Below, one piece after another: positions 1-6,597 of a stretch of 19,680 nucleotides of DNA; positions within the stretch are counted from its first letter, which is position 1; every line of letters starts with the position of its first letter. The stretch is from Bacillota bacterium. GTDB taxonomy: Bacteria > Bacillota > Bacilli > Paenibacillales > Paenibacillaceae. The translations under genes were made by a program, and so were the position numbers. The notes under the pieces are model-generated. The model saw nothing but the letters and a program-made list of their open reading frames with translations. It did no database searches and was not told the DNA's origin. The stretch is taken from assembly GCA_023433615.1 (NCBI GenBank), contig JAEZCJ010000104.1, positions 1-19,680 of the forward strand, in the 5' to 3' direction.

Positions 1-92
1 TCGATGCGGTATTCCTTCAAGAGATTGCTTGCCGCATGATGCTCGCTTACGATCTGGCCGATCGATTCCTCTCCTGTATAAATCGTAGTCAT
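1..92 (-). CDS. ScdA/RIC-type iron-sulfur cluster repair protein, N-terminal fragment
   Basis: Only the first 30 codons lie in the window, and the gene runs off the left edge. Reading from the ATG at 92, the peptide begins MTTIYTGEESIGQIV and continues through ASNLLKEYRI. This is the pattern of the ScdA N-terminal domain (DUF542), which normally runs on to a conserved FCCGG just beyond the edge. Full-length family members carry a C-terminal hemerythrin-like di-iron domain and repair Fe-S clusters damaged by nitric oxide or peroxide. A GGAGG lies at 104-108, about 11 nt upstream of the start. A CRP/Fnr-type palindrome at 144-159 fits control by a Crp/Fnr regulator such as the one encoded at 1801-2496. 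The identification rests on a short N-terminus only. Confidence 0.72.
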   Translation of the reverse strand, partial: MTTIYTGEESIGQIVSEHHAASNLLKEYRI

Positions 93-116
93 TCGATGAC
101 ACACCTCCGTGCACCT

Positions 117-159
117 ACTGTACGACGTACGATCCGCCATAATTGTGAGGCAGCGCACA
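117..159 (-). promoter_or_regulatory. CRP/Fnr-type site with class II promoter geometry upstream of scdA
   Basis: Positions 144-159 read TGTGA-N6-GCACA on the plus strand, one base away from the TGTGA-N6-TCACA consensus of CRP-class and Bacillus Fnr regulators. On the minus strand a -10-like TACAGT lies at 122-117. If transcription starts near 110, the palindrome is centred at about -41.5, the classical class II activator position. An odd 11-nt palindrome (GTACG-A-CGTAC, 120-130) overlaps the -10. The site is seen directly; activation is inferred. Confidence 0.5.
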
Positions 160-203
160 GATTTAGGCAGTCGACACACAATTGTCATACGGCGGAACAG
201 CAT

Positions 204-249
204 AAAAAAACCTCTTCGCTGCCAGCATCGGCTGGTATGCGAAAAGGTT
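204..249 (-). terminator. Intrinsic terminator of the ArsR-family gene
   Basis: On the minus strand, just after the stop at 259, AACCTTTTCGC and TACCAGC pair with GCTGGCA and GCGAAGAGGTT around a CGAT loop, with one bulged base. A run of seven T follows. It separates the ArsR gene from scdA. Confidence 0.85.
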
Positions 250-258
250 GTAGGTAAG

Positions 259-609
259 CTAATTCTTATTCTGGCTGCCCGCGTCGTCTTGCTGCTCGGC
301 CTGAAGCAGAAGCAAATAATCGTCTAAGCGGTCGAACCGCTCCTCCCATAGCTTGCGGTAGCTGTCCAGCCAACGGTCCATCTCCTGAAACGGCTGAGGG
401 CGCAGCTTATAGATGCGTCGATTGGCGACGGCGTGTACCTCGGTTAATCCGGCCTCGCACAATACGCGCAGGTGCTTGGAAGTTTGCGGCTGATTCAGAT
501 GAAGCCGATCGGCGATTTCGCCTACCGCGCGAGGACCGTCCTTGAGCAGTTCGACGATATGCAGGCGATTCGGTTCGGCGAGCGCGCTCATGGCGGCAGT
601 CGATACCAT
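259..609 (-). CDS. ArsR-family winged-helix transcriptional regulator
   Basis: A dimeric DNA-binding repressor of about 116 residues. The N-terminal half is a typical ArsR/SmtB winged helix: ALAEPNRLHIVELL, then GEIADRLHLNQPQTSKHLRVL as the helix-turn-helix, then a wing around NRRIYKL. The tail (WLDSYRKLWEERFDRLDDYL) resembles ArsR proteins that sit beside SRPBCC/AHSA1-type genes rather than metal sensors. I see no cysteine metal-binding motif in the recognition helix, and no SRPBCC gene in the window. An ATG at 615 is in frame, but the GGGGG at 618-622 is only 2 nt from it and 8 nt from the ATG at 609, so 609 is preferred. The promoter (666-695) contains a palindrome that may be its own operator. 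The inducing signal is unknown. Confidence 0.88.
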   Translation of the reverse strand: MVSTAAMSALAEPNRLHIVELLKDGPRAVGEIADRLHLNQPQTSKHLRVLCEAGLTEVHAVANRRIYKLRPQPFQEMDRWLDSYRKLWEERFDRLDDYLLLLQAEQQDDAGSQNKN

Positions 610-665
610 TCGCATAACCCCCTTTCATAGATGTTGCCTGATCAACGGAGTGGTGCACCGCACCT

Positions 666-695
666 AACATATCCTAATCGGAATATTCCTGTCAA
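666..695 (-). promoter_or_regulatory. Promoter of the ArsR gene with palindromic operator candidate
   Basis: On the minus strand a perfect -35 TTGACA (695-690) is followed after 18 nt by TATGTT (671-666). The spacer contains the perfect palindrome GGAATATTCC (680-689), well placed for repression. A second inverted repeat, GGTGC-ACC-GCACC, lies just downstream near the expected start of transcription. Confidence 0.6.
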
Positions 696-785
696 GGTAT
701 ATGAAGATCGTCATGCATACGATAGCCGGTTACGCCCAACAATAGAAACATTATTTGACTCCTTGAAGCTCGGAGGCGTTGTCTG

Positions 786-1268
786 GTGGTTGTCTTCATC
801 GGTTATGCGATTGTCAATCTGGCCGCATTGATCGTCTTCTTCCGCTTCGAGCGCAATTCGCTGCATGTCCTGGAAATCCTGACATACTGGCTGGCCGCGA
901 CTGTCCTATTCCAGAATTATTCGGCATTCTTCACCATGAATATCAACTATATGGTCGTCCCCGAACGATTAAGCCTAGAGCTTGCCCATCTGCTCAATCG
1001 AATCGTGCTCTACCCTGTCTTCGCCTTGATCTATCTGAATCGATATGCAACCGCGGCAGGCAGTTCGGATCGATCGCTATGGACGTTAGGCGCGATCCTG
1101 TTCTTCGCGGGCTTGGAATGGCTGGCGGATTGGACAGGCGTGCTTCGGCATATGCCGGAATGGCAGCTATGGTGGAGCTTTGCCTGGTGGTGTCTCTTTA
1201 CCCTCGTGCTGCTGGCCGTATATCATGCGTTCCGCACGCAATTGACGAAGGAGCTCGCGCAATCATGA
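786..1268 (+). CDS. Small integral membrane protein, CBO0543-like (first of a tandem pair)
   Basis: A 160-residue, strongly hydrophobic protein with about five predicted membrane segments and no extracytoplasmic domain. The start is GTG at 786, placed by GGAGG at 772-776 with a 9-nt spacer. The segment LLNRIVLYPVFALIYLNRY and the later LEWLADWTG stretch match equivalent positions in the next gene (FLYPGFVFFFLYLYDRW; FEWINVKAG), so the two look like diverged paralogs. The next gene starts inside this stop codon (ATGA overlap), implying co-translation and possibly a heteromeric membrane complex. The family call comes from pattern memory of uncharacterised CBO0543-type proteins and is tentative. 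No biochemical function is known to me. Confidence 0.6.
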   Translation: MVVFIGYAIVNLAALIVFFRFERNSLHVLEILTYWLAATVLFQNYSAFFTMNINYMVVPERLSLELAHLLNRIVLYPVFALIYLNRYATAAGSSDRSLWTLGAILFFAGLEWLADWTGVLRHMPEWQLWWSFAWWCLFTLVLLAVYHAFRTQLTKELAQS

Positions 1269-1768
1269 ATTTCACCTGGAACGGCAACGAGTGGTTCATG
1301 TTGACGACGTCTGCGCTCGCATTCGCAGGCACGCTTCTCATTCGCCGCCATTTCCGACCTGTCGCGTTCATCATGATCTGGTTGTTCGCGATCGCATACG
1401 TCGAGTCGATCGATTACGCGATTGCCGGCACGCCGTTTCGGTTATACTACTGCGCGGACAATGAGACCTATGAGCCTGCTGCCGCAATGATCCACATCTT
1501 CCTTTACCCTGGCTTCGTGTTCTTCTTCTTGTATCTTTACGATAGATGGCGAATACGCGGCAAGCAGCTCGTATTCTACATACTCGCATGGACCGCCTTC
1601 TCGATCCTGTTCGAATGGATCAACGTGAAGGCGGGCGTATTCACCTACACCGGATGGAAGATCGCATACTCGATTCCGACTTATCCGATCTCCGCCGCTG
1701 TCACGCTCTGCCTCTACCGGTATATCGAACGGCATCTGCGCGCAGACGCCCCGCCAGCGTCAGGCTGA
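1265..1768 (+). CDS. Small integral membrane protein, CBO0543-like (second of a tandem pair)
   Basis: A 167-residue polytopic membrane protein with about five hydrophobic segments. The start is the ATG at 1265, which overlaps the preceding stop by 4 nt. The open frame extends upstream of 1265, but that part is only the shadow of the first gene. The motif FEWINVKAGVFTYTGWK followed by a hydrophobic helix is what I associate with CBO0543-type membrane proteins. Charged or polar residues inside otherwise hydrophobic segments (YVESIDYAIAG, FEWINVK) suggest a buried functional site rather than a simple anchor. The gene ends 32 nt before the convergent Crp/Fnr gene. The role is unknown. Confidence 0.65.
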   Translation: MNFTWNGNEWFMLTTSALAFAGTLLIRRHFRPVAFIMIWLFAIAYVESIDYAIAGTPFRLYYCADNETYEPAAAMIHIFLYPGFVFFFLYLYDRWRIRGKQLVFYILAWTAFSILFEWINVKAGVFTYTGWKIAYSIPTYPISAAVTLCLYRYIERHLRADAPPASG

Positions 1769-1800
1769 CAGGGCGGCGTGTCACGCGATTGCGGGAGCGA

Positions 1801-2496
1801 TTACTTCTCGCGCCAGTGCTTCAATGCCGCGAGGTCGTGCACGACGAACCCGGAGCGGCTCGTATCCATGATGCCTTCCTTCTTCAGCTGGTTGAGCAGG
1901 CGGTTCACCGTCTCCCTTGTCGTGCCGATCGTGCTGGCAAAATCCTGGTGCGTCATCGGAATATCGATATGGATCTCGCCGTTCACGTCCTTGCCGTAGT
2001 TCTCCACCAGCTTCAGGAGGAACAACTGCCCGCGGTTCTGCACATCCTGGCCGGTCAGCTCCTGAAGCTTGCTTTGGAGCTCGCTCAGCTTCTCGCTCAT
2101 GACGCGCATGATCTTGATCGCGACGCCAGGCGTATGATACAGGAATTGCTCGAACGGCTTAATCGGCAGCGCCAGCAGCACCGTCGGCACGATCGCTTCC
2201 GCCGTCGCCGGATACGGATTCGCATTGAACAGCCCTGTATGCGGGAACATATCCCCCGAGCGCAGGAAGGACATGATATGCTCATGGCCGTTCTCGTCCG
2301 TCTTGTACGTCTTGACGAGGCCGGACTGAATGAAGAATACCGCTTCTTTGTCCCCGCCTTCGCTGAATACGACGCCTTTCTTGCGATAGGAACGGCTGAT
2401 CGCAAAATGGCTCAGCTGTTCCATTTCGTCGGTCGACATATCCCGAAACATCGGAACTTGACGCAATATCGAGTAAGCCCATCTCTCTTCTGCCAT
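1801..2496 (-). CDS. Crp/Fnr-family transcriptional regulator without cysteines
   Basis: A 231-residue regulator. Residues about 10-120 form a cyclic-nucleotide-binding-type beta barrel (FIQSGLVKTYKTDENG, FLRSGDMFPHTGLF), followed by a long dimerisation helix (about 125-150) and a C-terminal winged helix (about 155-225). The recognition helix TTRETVNRLL has R194, E195 and R199, the CRP-type contact set for TGTGA half-sites. There is no cysteine anywhere, so it cannot bind an Fnr-type Fe-S cluster; its ligand or signal is not evident. The start is ATG at 2496 with a GGGGG box 7 nt upstream. A near-consensus CRP site overlaps its promoter (2544-2559), and another lies before scdA. It is convergent with the membrane-protein pair. 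Confidence 0.9.
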   Translation of the reverse strand: MAEERWAYSILRQVPMFRDMSTDEMEQLSHFAISRSYRKKGVVFSEGGDKEAVFFIQSGLVKTYKTDENGHEHIMSFLRSGDMFPHTGLFNANPYPATAEAIVPTVLLALPIKPFEQFLYHTPGVAIKIMRVMSEKLSELQSKLQELTGQDVQNRGQLFLLKLVENYGKDVNGEIHIDIPMTHQDFASTIGTTRETVNRLLNQLKKEGIMDTSRSGFVVHDLAALKHWREK

Positions 2497-2525
2497 GCGT
2501 TACCCCCGCTTACGGATTTGAACCC

Positions 2526-2559
2526 ATTATAACCTAACCGGGAAGTGATCTGCATCACA
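2526..2559 (-). promoter_or_regulatory. Promoter of the Crp/Fnr gene with overlapping CRP-type palindrome
   Basis: On the minus strand a perfect TATAAT lies at 2531-2526, about 30 nt before the gene. The palindrome GTGAT-CTGC-ATCAC (2545-2558) lies within AGTGA-N6-TCACA (2544-2559), one base from the full consensus. Its centre is about 32 nt upstream of the expected transcription start, overlapping the -35 region, where only a poor TGCAGA hexamer is present. This placement suggests autorepression rather than activation. Confidence 0.65.
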
Positions 2560-2588
2560 GCGTCGATGCGGCTCTCGCTTAGTCGCGG

Positions 2589-3038
2589 TTATGGGCGAAC
2601 ATCGCCCAGTCCGACATAGGCGATGCGGTCGATGAGAACCTCGATCTCGCCCGAAGGGACAGTGAGCATATAGCGCTCTCCCGTCCGAGCGAGCAGCAGC
2701 TGCAGGCCGATCGGCGACAGGAACGAGAGCCGATTGCGGTCCGGGTCGGCATGGTGCGGGAAGACGATCGTATACTGCTCCTTATCGCCATCCTCGACAT
2801 ATTGCAGATCGACGCGGCTGCCGATCCATACGTAGTGATGCAAGAAATCCTGCGCGTTATCCGCGAGCTGCTGCTCGATGGTACGCGTATATACGCCAAG
2901 CACCTTATCGACCTTGTCGCGCTCTTTGCCGAAGGCGGGATAATAGTGATTCAGGAAGTCGATCTTGCTCTCGTCGAAGTAGACCAGCTGTTCGATGAGC
3001 TGCTTCCTGGCGCCGTCCGTCAGAAGGCTATGGCTCAT
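2589..3038 (-). CDS. GreA/GreB-family protein (C-terminal domain)
   Basis: A 149-residue protein. The C-terminal half (about 70-145) matches the GreA/GreB C-terminal FKBP-like domain that binds the RNA polymerase secondary-channel rim: VWIGSRVDLQYVEDGD, then the strand EQYTIVFPHHADP, then LSFLSPIGLQLLLARTGE, ending in IEVLIDRI. The N-terminal 65 residues are shorter than the long antiparallel coiled coil of true Gre factors, so transcript-cleavage activity cannot be assumed. It may instead act as a secondary-channel modulator. The ATG at 3038 is chosen because GGAGG lies 9 nt upstream; an open frame reaches 3116, but those codons belong to a leader region. The stop is 92 nt ahead of the Crp/Fnr gene on the same strand. 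Confidence 0.8.
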   Translation of the reverse strand: MSHSLLTDGARKQLIEQLVYFDESKIDFLNHYYPAFGKERDKVDKVLGVYTRTIEQQLADNAQDFLHHYVWIGSRVDLQYVEDGDKEQYTIVFPHHADPDRNRLSFLSPIGLQLLLARTGERYMLTVPSGEIEVLIDRIAYVGLGDVRP

Positions 3039-3102
3039 CGTAAATGCCTCCCTCCGGTATTCTTCTCTCCGTGCTAATGAATGCGATTCGCTTCGTGAAC
3101 AT
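3028..3102 (-). CDS. Possible 24-residue leader peptide overlapping the Gre-like start
   Basis: An ATG at 3102, preceded by GGAGGG about 6 nt upstream, opens a 24-codon frame beginning MFTKRIAFISTERR. It runs through the RBS and start codon of the Gre-like gene and stops with TAG at 3030-3028, ten bases inside that gene. The arrangement would allow translational coupling. It could equally be chance, since no homology is recognised. Confidence 0.3.
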   Translation of the reverse strand: MFTKRIAFISTERRIPEGGIYDEP

Positions 3103-3124
3103 GGGCATCCCTCCATAGTAATAC

Positions 3125-3150
3125 AGGCCTCCTATCAAGATAGAAGGCCT
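3125..3150 (-). other. 12-bp stem-loop in the 5' leader of the Gre-like gene
   Basis: AGGCCTTCTATC and GATAGGAGGCCT on the minus strand form a 12-bp stem with one G-U pair and a TT loop. The same DNA on the plus strand would carry a C-A mismatch, so the hairpin is better as minus-strand RNA. There is no T run after it, so a simple terminator for the operon ending at 3207 is unlikely. A -10-like TAGAAT at 3163-3158 would place the transcript start at the base of the stem. Confidence 0.45.
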
Positions 3151-3206
3151 TGGGTCGATTCTAGCATTTAATCCGAGATGAAGCTAGGGTCAGACGGAAG
3201 ATTCCG

Positions 3207-4052
3207 TTAACGCCGCAGCGCGCGACCGATGATCCGCTCAAGCAGCCGCCAAGGCAGGATGGCCTTGGACAGCAAGAGCATCCGCATGCCGCGTCCGATC
3301 GGGTAGCGCAGCCGCGGCTTGCTCGCACGCACGACGCGGTCGATCATGGCAGCAACCTCCTGCGGATCGGGAGACGTGTCGGCGGACTTGCGCGAGAAAC
3401 GGAGCACGGCTTCGAGCATCGGCGCATAGGGCGAATCGGGACGCCGATGCATGCGCGCCAATCCCTTCTCCCAAATCGACGTCCGGTAAGCGCCCGGCTC
3501 GACCAAGACGACTCGGACGCCATGCGGCCTAAGCTCATGGCGCAGGCTCTCGCTGAACCCCTCAACCGCATACTTCGATGCGGCATACGGCGCATAGCCC
3601 GGGAATGCGATCAAGCCGCTTACGCTGCTCATATTGATGATCGAACCGCTCGCTTGCGCGCGCATGCGCGGCATCACCGCCTGCGTCAACGCTACGAGCC
3701 CGAAGAAGTTCGTCTCCATCTGCTCGCGCCAAGCCGACAGCGGCACGTCCTCGACGAATCCGCCCACCGCGATGCCGGCATTATTCACGAGCACGTCGAT
3801 ACGCCCGTAAGCCGCATGCACGCTTTCCACGAACGGCTCGATCGCGTCGGTATCCGTTACGTCCAATTGCCTGCAGTCCAACAAGTGCGCGACGCCTTCC
3901 CGCTCGGCGCGGCTGCGCAGCTCATCCGCCTTCTCCGGCCTCCGCATGGCCGCTGCCACGCGGTATCCGCTGCGCGCAAGCGTCAGTGCCGTCAGCATGC
4001 CGATGCCGCTGGACGCCCCCGTGACGATCGCGACCTCCTCTCCCGCTCGCAT
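3207..4052 (-). CDS. Classical short-chain dehydrogenase/reductase
   Basis: A 281-residue NAD(P)-dependent oxidoreductase of the classical SDR type. Visible are the cofactor motif TGASSGIG (11-18), NNAG (90-93), N115 in ETNFFG, S143 in MSSVSG and the Y156-x3-K160 pair in APYAASK, so the full catalytic tetrad is intact. The C-terminus is basic and partly hydrophobic (LLLSKAILPWRLLERIIGRALRR), which may help it sit on the membrane or bind long acyl substrates. ATG 4052 is preferred over the longer frame to 4100 because GGAGG lies 7 nt upstream. It follows the acyltransferase gene after 69 nt on the same strand with no terminator between, so it is probably the last gene of the seven-gene operon, reducing or oxidising a carbonyl/hydroxyl in that pathway. 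The substrate is unknown. Confidence 0.88.
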   Translation of the reverse strand: MRAGEEVAIVTGASSGIGMLTALTLARSGYRVAAAMRRPEKADELRSRAEREGVAHLLDCRQLDVTDTDAIEPFVESVHAAYGRIDVLVNNAGIAVGGFVEDVPLSAWREQMETNFFGLVALTQAVMPRMRAQASGSIINMSSVSGLIAFPGYAPYAASKYAVEGFSESLRHELRPHGVRVVLVEPGAYRTSIWEKGLARMHRRPDSPYAPMLEAVLRFSRKSADTSPDPQEVAAMIDRVVRASKPRLRYPIGRGMRMLLLSKAILPWRLLERIIGRALRR

Positions 4053-4121
4053 TGCTCTCCCTCCGTTCTCTCGTTCATGCTGTGTATGCTTCGCGATCAT
4101 AAGCGGACTATTCGAACAATA

Positions 4122-5279
4122 TTACAGCTTCAGTCTCCGCATGAGCGGCACGCCGATTCCGTTCAGCAGCCGCTCCAGCAGCACCCAGCACCATCGACGA
4201 TGCCATGGGAGATGTTTGTCGAATACGGCCGAGTATTCCAGGTCTGCCCGAGCGCCGCGATTCCGCTTGAACTGCGCGGCCCCCGAGCTCTCATGCAGCA
4301 GATGCCCGTTCGCCTGCGCCAGCCGCAGAAGCACCGCCGACAGCATGCGATACAGGCCGCGATCCTGCGGCAGGCCGACATCGTAGCCGAAGAGCGGCGT
4401 CGTCATGACGCCGTTCAGCCGATAATAGCCAAGCACGGCATCGAGCCGGCCGGCGGTATGGAGGCCGTAGATTTCCAGCGTGCCGTCCCGTAAGGACGTT
4501 CTTAGGAACGCTTCCGTCAGCTGGGGATTTTCATAGGAATATTTCCCCAGATACAAGAGATCGTACAGCTCCAGAATGCGCGGTAACCAGCTGTCCGGCA
4601 TATCCGCGCCGGCCATAACCGCATAGCCGTGCTTGTCCAACAGCTCGTAGTCGCGCTTCAGCAGCCATTTGGCCTTCGCATTCCCGTATGCGGGATCGCT
4701 CGGGTCCAGCAGATAGATCTGACGGCTGGCCACCGCACGTCCGCCGCAAGCCGCAAGCGCATCCAGCAGCGCCGCGTTCACCGTTCGGTTCAGCGAACGG
4801 AATACGATCGCGTGGCTCGGATACGCGCGCCGCAGCGTCTCGCATAAGGCAGTACATTGCGAGGCTGTCATGGACGGGTACAGATTCGTGGAGAGCAGCC
4901 AATTGTTCGCGTGCACCACCCGATTGAAGCGGGACAGGCGGAACAGGCTTCCGATTCCGCTCAGCAGCCCCGCTAACAGCTTCTCGGCCAGCGGCATGCG
5001 CAGCATCGACAGCTCTTCCTTCGCATAGCGTACGTAATGGCTATACGGGGAGCAGACATAGGAATTGTCGTACTCGGCTTCGTTCACCGTACATGGCACG
5101 ATAATGTCGCGGTCGATGACGGCGATCGCGAGCTCCGTCCGCGCGTTCGCGATATACGTATGCGTGCCGTGGTCCAGCATCGGCAGCAGATACGCCTTCG
5201 CGCGCCTGCCCTCATCGGTGTCCGGCCAAGGGATGCGCACAGCATTCGATCGGTCATAGAGCGTGACGCTGTGCGGCAT
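4122..5279 (-). CDS. GNAT-like (acyl-CoA N-acyltransferase fold) protein
   Basis: A 385-residue protein whose second half looks like a GNAT/FemAB-like acyltransferase: a beta-strand/helix series around LEIYGLHTAGRLDAVLGYYRLNG, then LFGYDVGLPQDRGLYRMLSAVLLRLAQANG, as in BioF2/CelD-like acetyltransferase domains. No catalytic residue can be assigned by eye. The N-terminal half is not recognised. The C-terminal end is basic and hydrophobic. Start ATG 5279 is chosen for the GAGGAG box 8 nt upstream; this overlaps the end of the adenylate-forming gene by 26 nt and implies translational coupling. In context it could transfer an activated acyl group onto an amine or alcohol in the operon's product. 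The fold assignment is moderate and the substrate is unknown. Confidence 0.6.
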   Translation of the reverse strand: MPHSVTLYDRSNAVRIPWPDTDEGRRAKAYLLPMLDHGTHTYIANARTELAIAVIDRDIIVPCTVNEAEYDNSYVCSPYSHYVRYAKEELSMLRMPLAEKLLAGLLSGIGSLFRLSRFNRVVHANNWLLSTNLYPSMTASQCTALCETLRRAYPSHAIVFRSLNRTVNAALLDALAACGGRAVASRQIYLLDPSDPAYGNAKAKWLLKRDYELLDKHGYAVMAGADMPDSWLPRILELYDLLYLGKYSYENPQLTEAFLRTSLRDGTLEIYGLHTAGRLDAVLGYYRLNGVMTTPLFGYDVGLPQDRGLYRMLSAVLLRLAQANGHLLHESSGAAQFKRNRGARADLEYSAVFDKHLPWHRRWCWVLLERLLNGIGVPLMRRLKL

Positions 5280-6597
5280 CGGGCTGGCTCCTCTCAATCC
5301 GGCGCAGCTTGACTGCGCCAGGCTCGAACCGGTAGGCCGTGAACGTGAGCCGCGGCTGCTTGCACGCGCTTCGTTCGAACAGGCGCAGCAGCGAGACTTC
5401 GACGGCCCGTTCGACGGCCTGCTGCTTCATGCCGTCCGACACGCGGATCGCGGCTTCGATATGCTCGTCCGTCCGTTGGATGATCCGATATTCCTCAATG
5501 CCCTCGACCGCAATGACCGCCCGCGACACGTAATCCGGGTAGATCGGTACGGCAGAGCCATCCTCGCGATGCGGCAGGTAGTAAATATCGTCGCAACGCC
5601 CCTCGATTCGCGCGATCGGCGTCATGACGGACCCGCACGGACACGGATCATCCAGTTCTGTCAGCAGGTCGTTCAGCCGATAGCGGACAACGGGCTGCGC
5701 GATTCGCGTATAATCGGTCACGATCGGGACGAAGCGCCGCTTCGAATCGTCGACGTATTCCTTCTCGATCGCGACGATATCCTCGTTCAGATGCAGCGTG
5801 CCATACGCGCACGTACAAGCCAGGAATCCCTCCGTGCATTGATACACTTGATGCAGCGGCCTGCCGAACGCGCCTTCGATGATCGCGCGGTCGATCGGAT
5901 CGAGCACCTCGGCATGCGCGATGACCCGTTCCGGCTTGATCGCGATCCGGCGATCGCGCTGCGCTTCGGCCAGCGCGCGCAGCACCGAAGGCGGCGCGGC
6001 AAGAATCGTCGGCTGATAAGCCTCAAGCCGCTCCAGATGGCGCTTCATCGGCACCATCAGATCGTAATATTCGAACCGCAAGCGCCGGCTGCCGAGCGAT
6101 TCATACAGCTTGCTGTTCGCGCGGAGGAAGAAGGCGATGCGCTCCCGGCGCCATAGCGGTCCGGGAAGCAGCTTCGCGAGCATCGTGCCGGCCCAGGCTG
6201 CGCGCTCCCAAGCGCTGGCGAGGAACAGCCCGCGGCTGCCCGAAGTTCCCGATGACAAGCCGACCGTCACGCCCTTCACGTCCAGTCGAAAATCCCGCGA
6301 CTCCTCCGCAGCCAGCGCGGCCTCTAAGGCTTCGTCCTTCCGTATGCCGACCGTATTCAGACGGTCGAAGTTGTCCATCATCCGTTTCTTGTCCAACATG
6401 GGAAGCTGCTTCCATGCGTCCAACTGCCGCCCCTCCCACATTTCGCGGTAATAAGGCGAATGCTTGCGGACGAACTTCAAGTGCCGTCCGATCCGCCGAG
6501 ACTGCCACCGCTCGAACGCTTCCCGATTGCTCCAGCCGCGCCCGTATCGCTGACGTGCGTAGTGGGCCAGCATGACGCCTAATGCATACAGCTTCAT
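5254..6597 (-). CDS. Adenylate-forming enzyme of the PaaK/CapK/F390-synthetase family
   Basis: A 447-residue member of the ANL superfamily branch that includes phenylacetate-CoA ligase, CapK and coenzyme F390 synthetase. Visible are the ATP-binding loop SSGTSG (115-120), the YQCTE motif (252-256) matching the family YGxTE adenine-binding element, RYRLNDL (about 305-311) with the ribose/hinge arginine region, and a CPCG cluster (319-322) typical of PaaK-like proteins. Such enzymes activate a carboxylate as acyl-AMP, often before thioester or amide formation. The ATG at 6597 overlaps the stop of the upstream hydrolase gene (ATGA), so the 70 upstream codons of open frame are shadow. In the operon it fills the ATP-to-AMP activation slot taken by OleC in olefin/beta-lactone pathways, but it belongs to a different subfamily. 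Confidence 0.82.
   Translation of the reverse strand: MKLYALGVMLAHYARQRYGRGWSNREAFERWQSRRIGRHLKFVRKHSPYYREMWEGRQLDAWKQLPMLDKKRMMDNFDRLNTVGIRKDEALEAALAAEESRDFRLDVKGVTVGLSSGTSGSRGLFLASAWERAAWAGTMLAKLLPGPLWRRERIAFFLRANSKLYESLGSRRLRFEYYDLMVPMKRHLERLEAYQPTILAAPPSVLRALAEAQRDRRIAIKPERVIAHAEVLDPIDRAIIEGAFGRPLHQVYQCTEGFLACTCAYGTLHLNEDIVAIEKEYVDDSKRRFVPIVTDYTRIAQPVVRYRLNDLLTELDDPCPCGSVMTPIARIEGRCDDIYYLPHREDGSAVPIYPDYVSRAVIAVEGIEEYRIIQRTDEHIEAAIRVSDGMKQQAVERAVEVSLLRLFERSACKQPRLTFTAYRFEPGAVKLRRIERSQPDAAQRHAL

Noticed and set aside
3194..3207. ACGGAA-GA-TTCCGT hairpin at the end of the SDR gene
   Set aside because: A 6-bp stem with a 2-nt loop and no T run is too weak to call a terminator.
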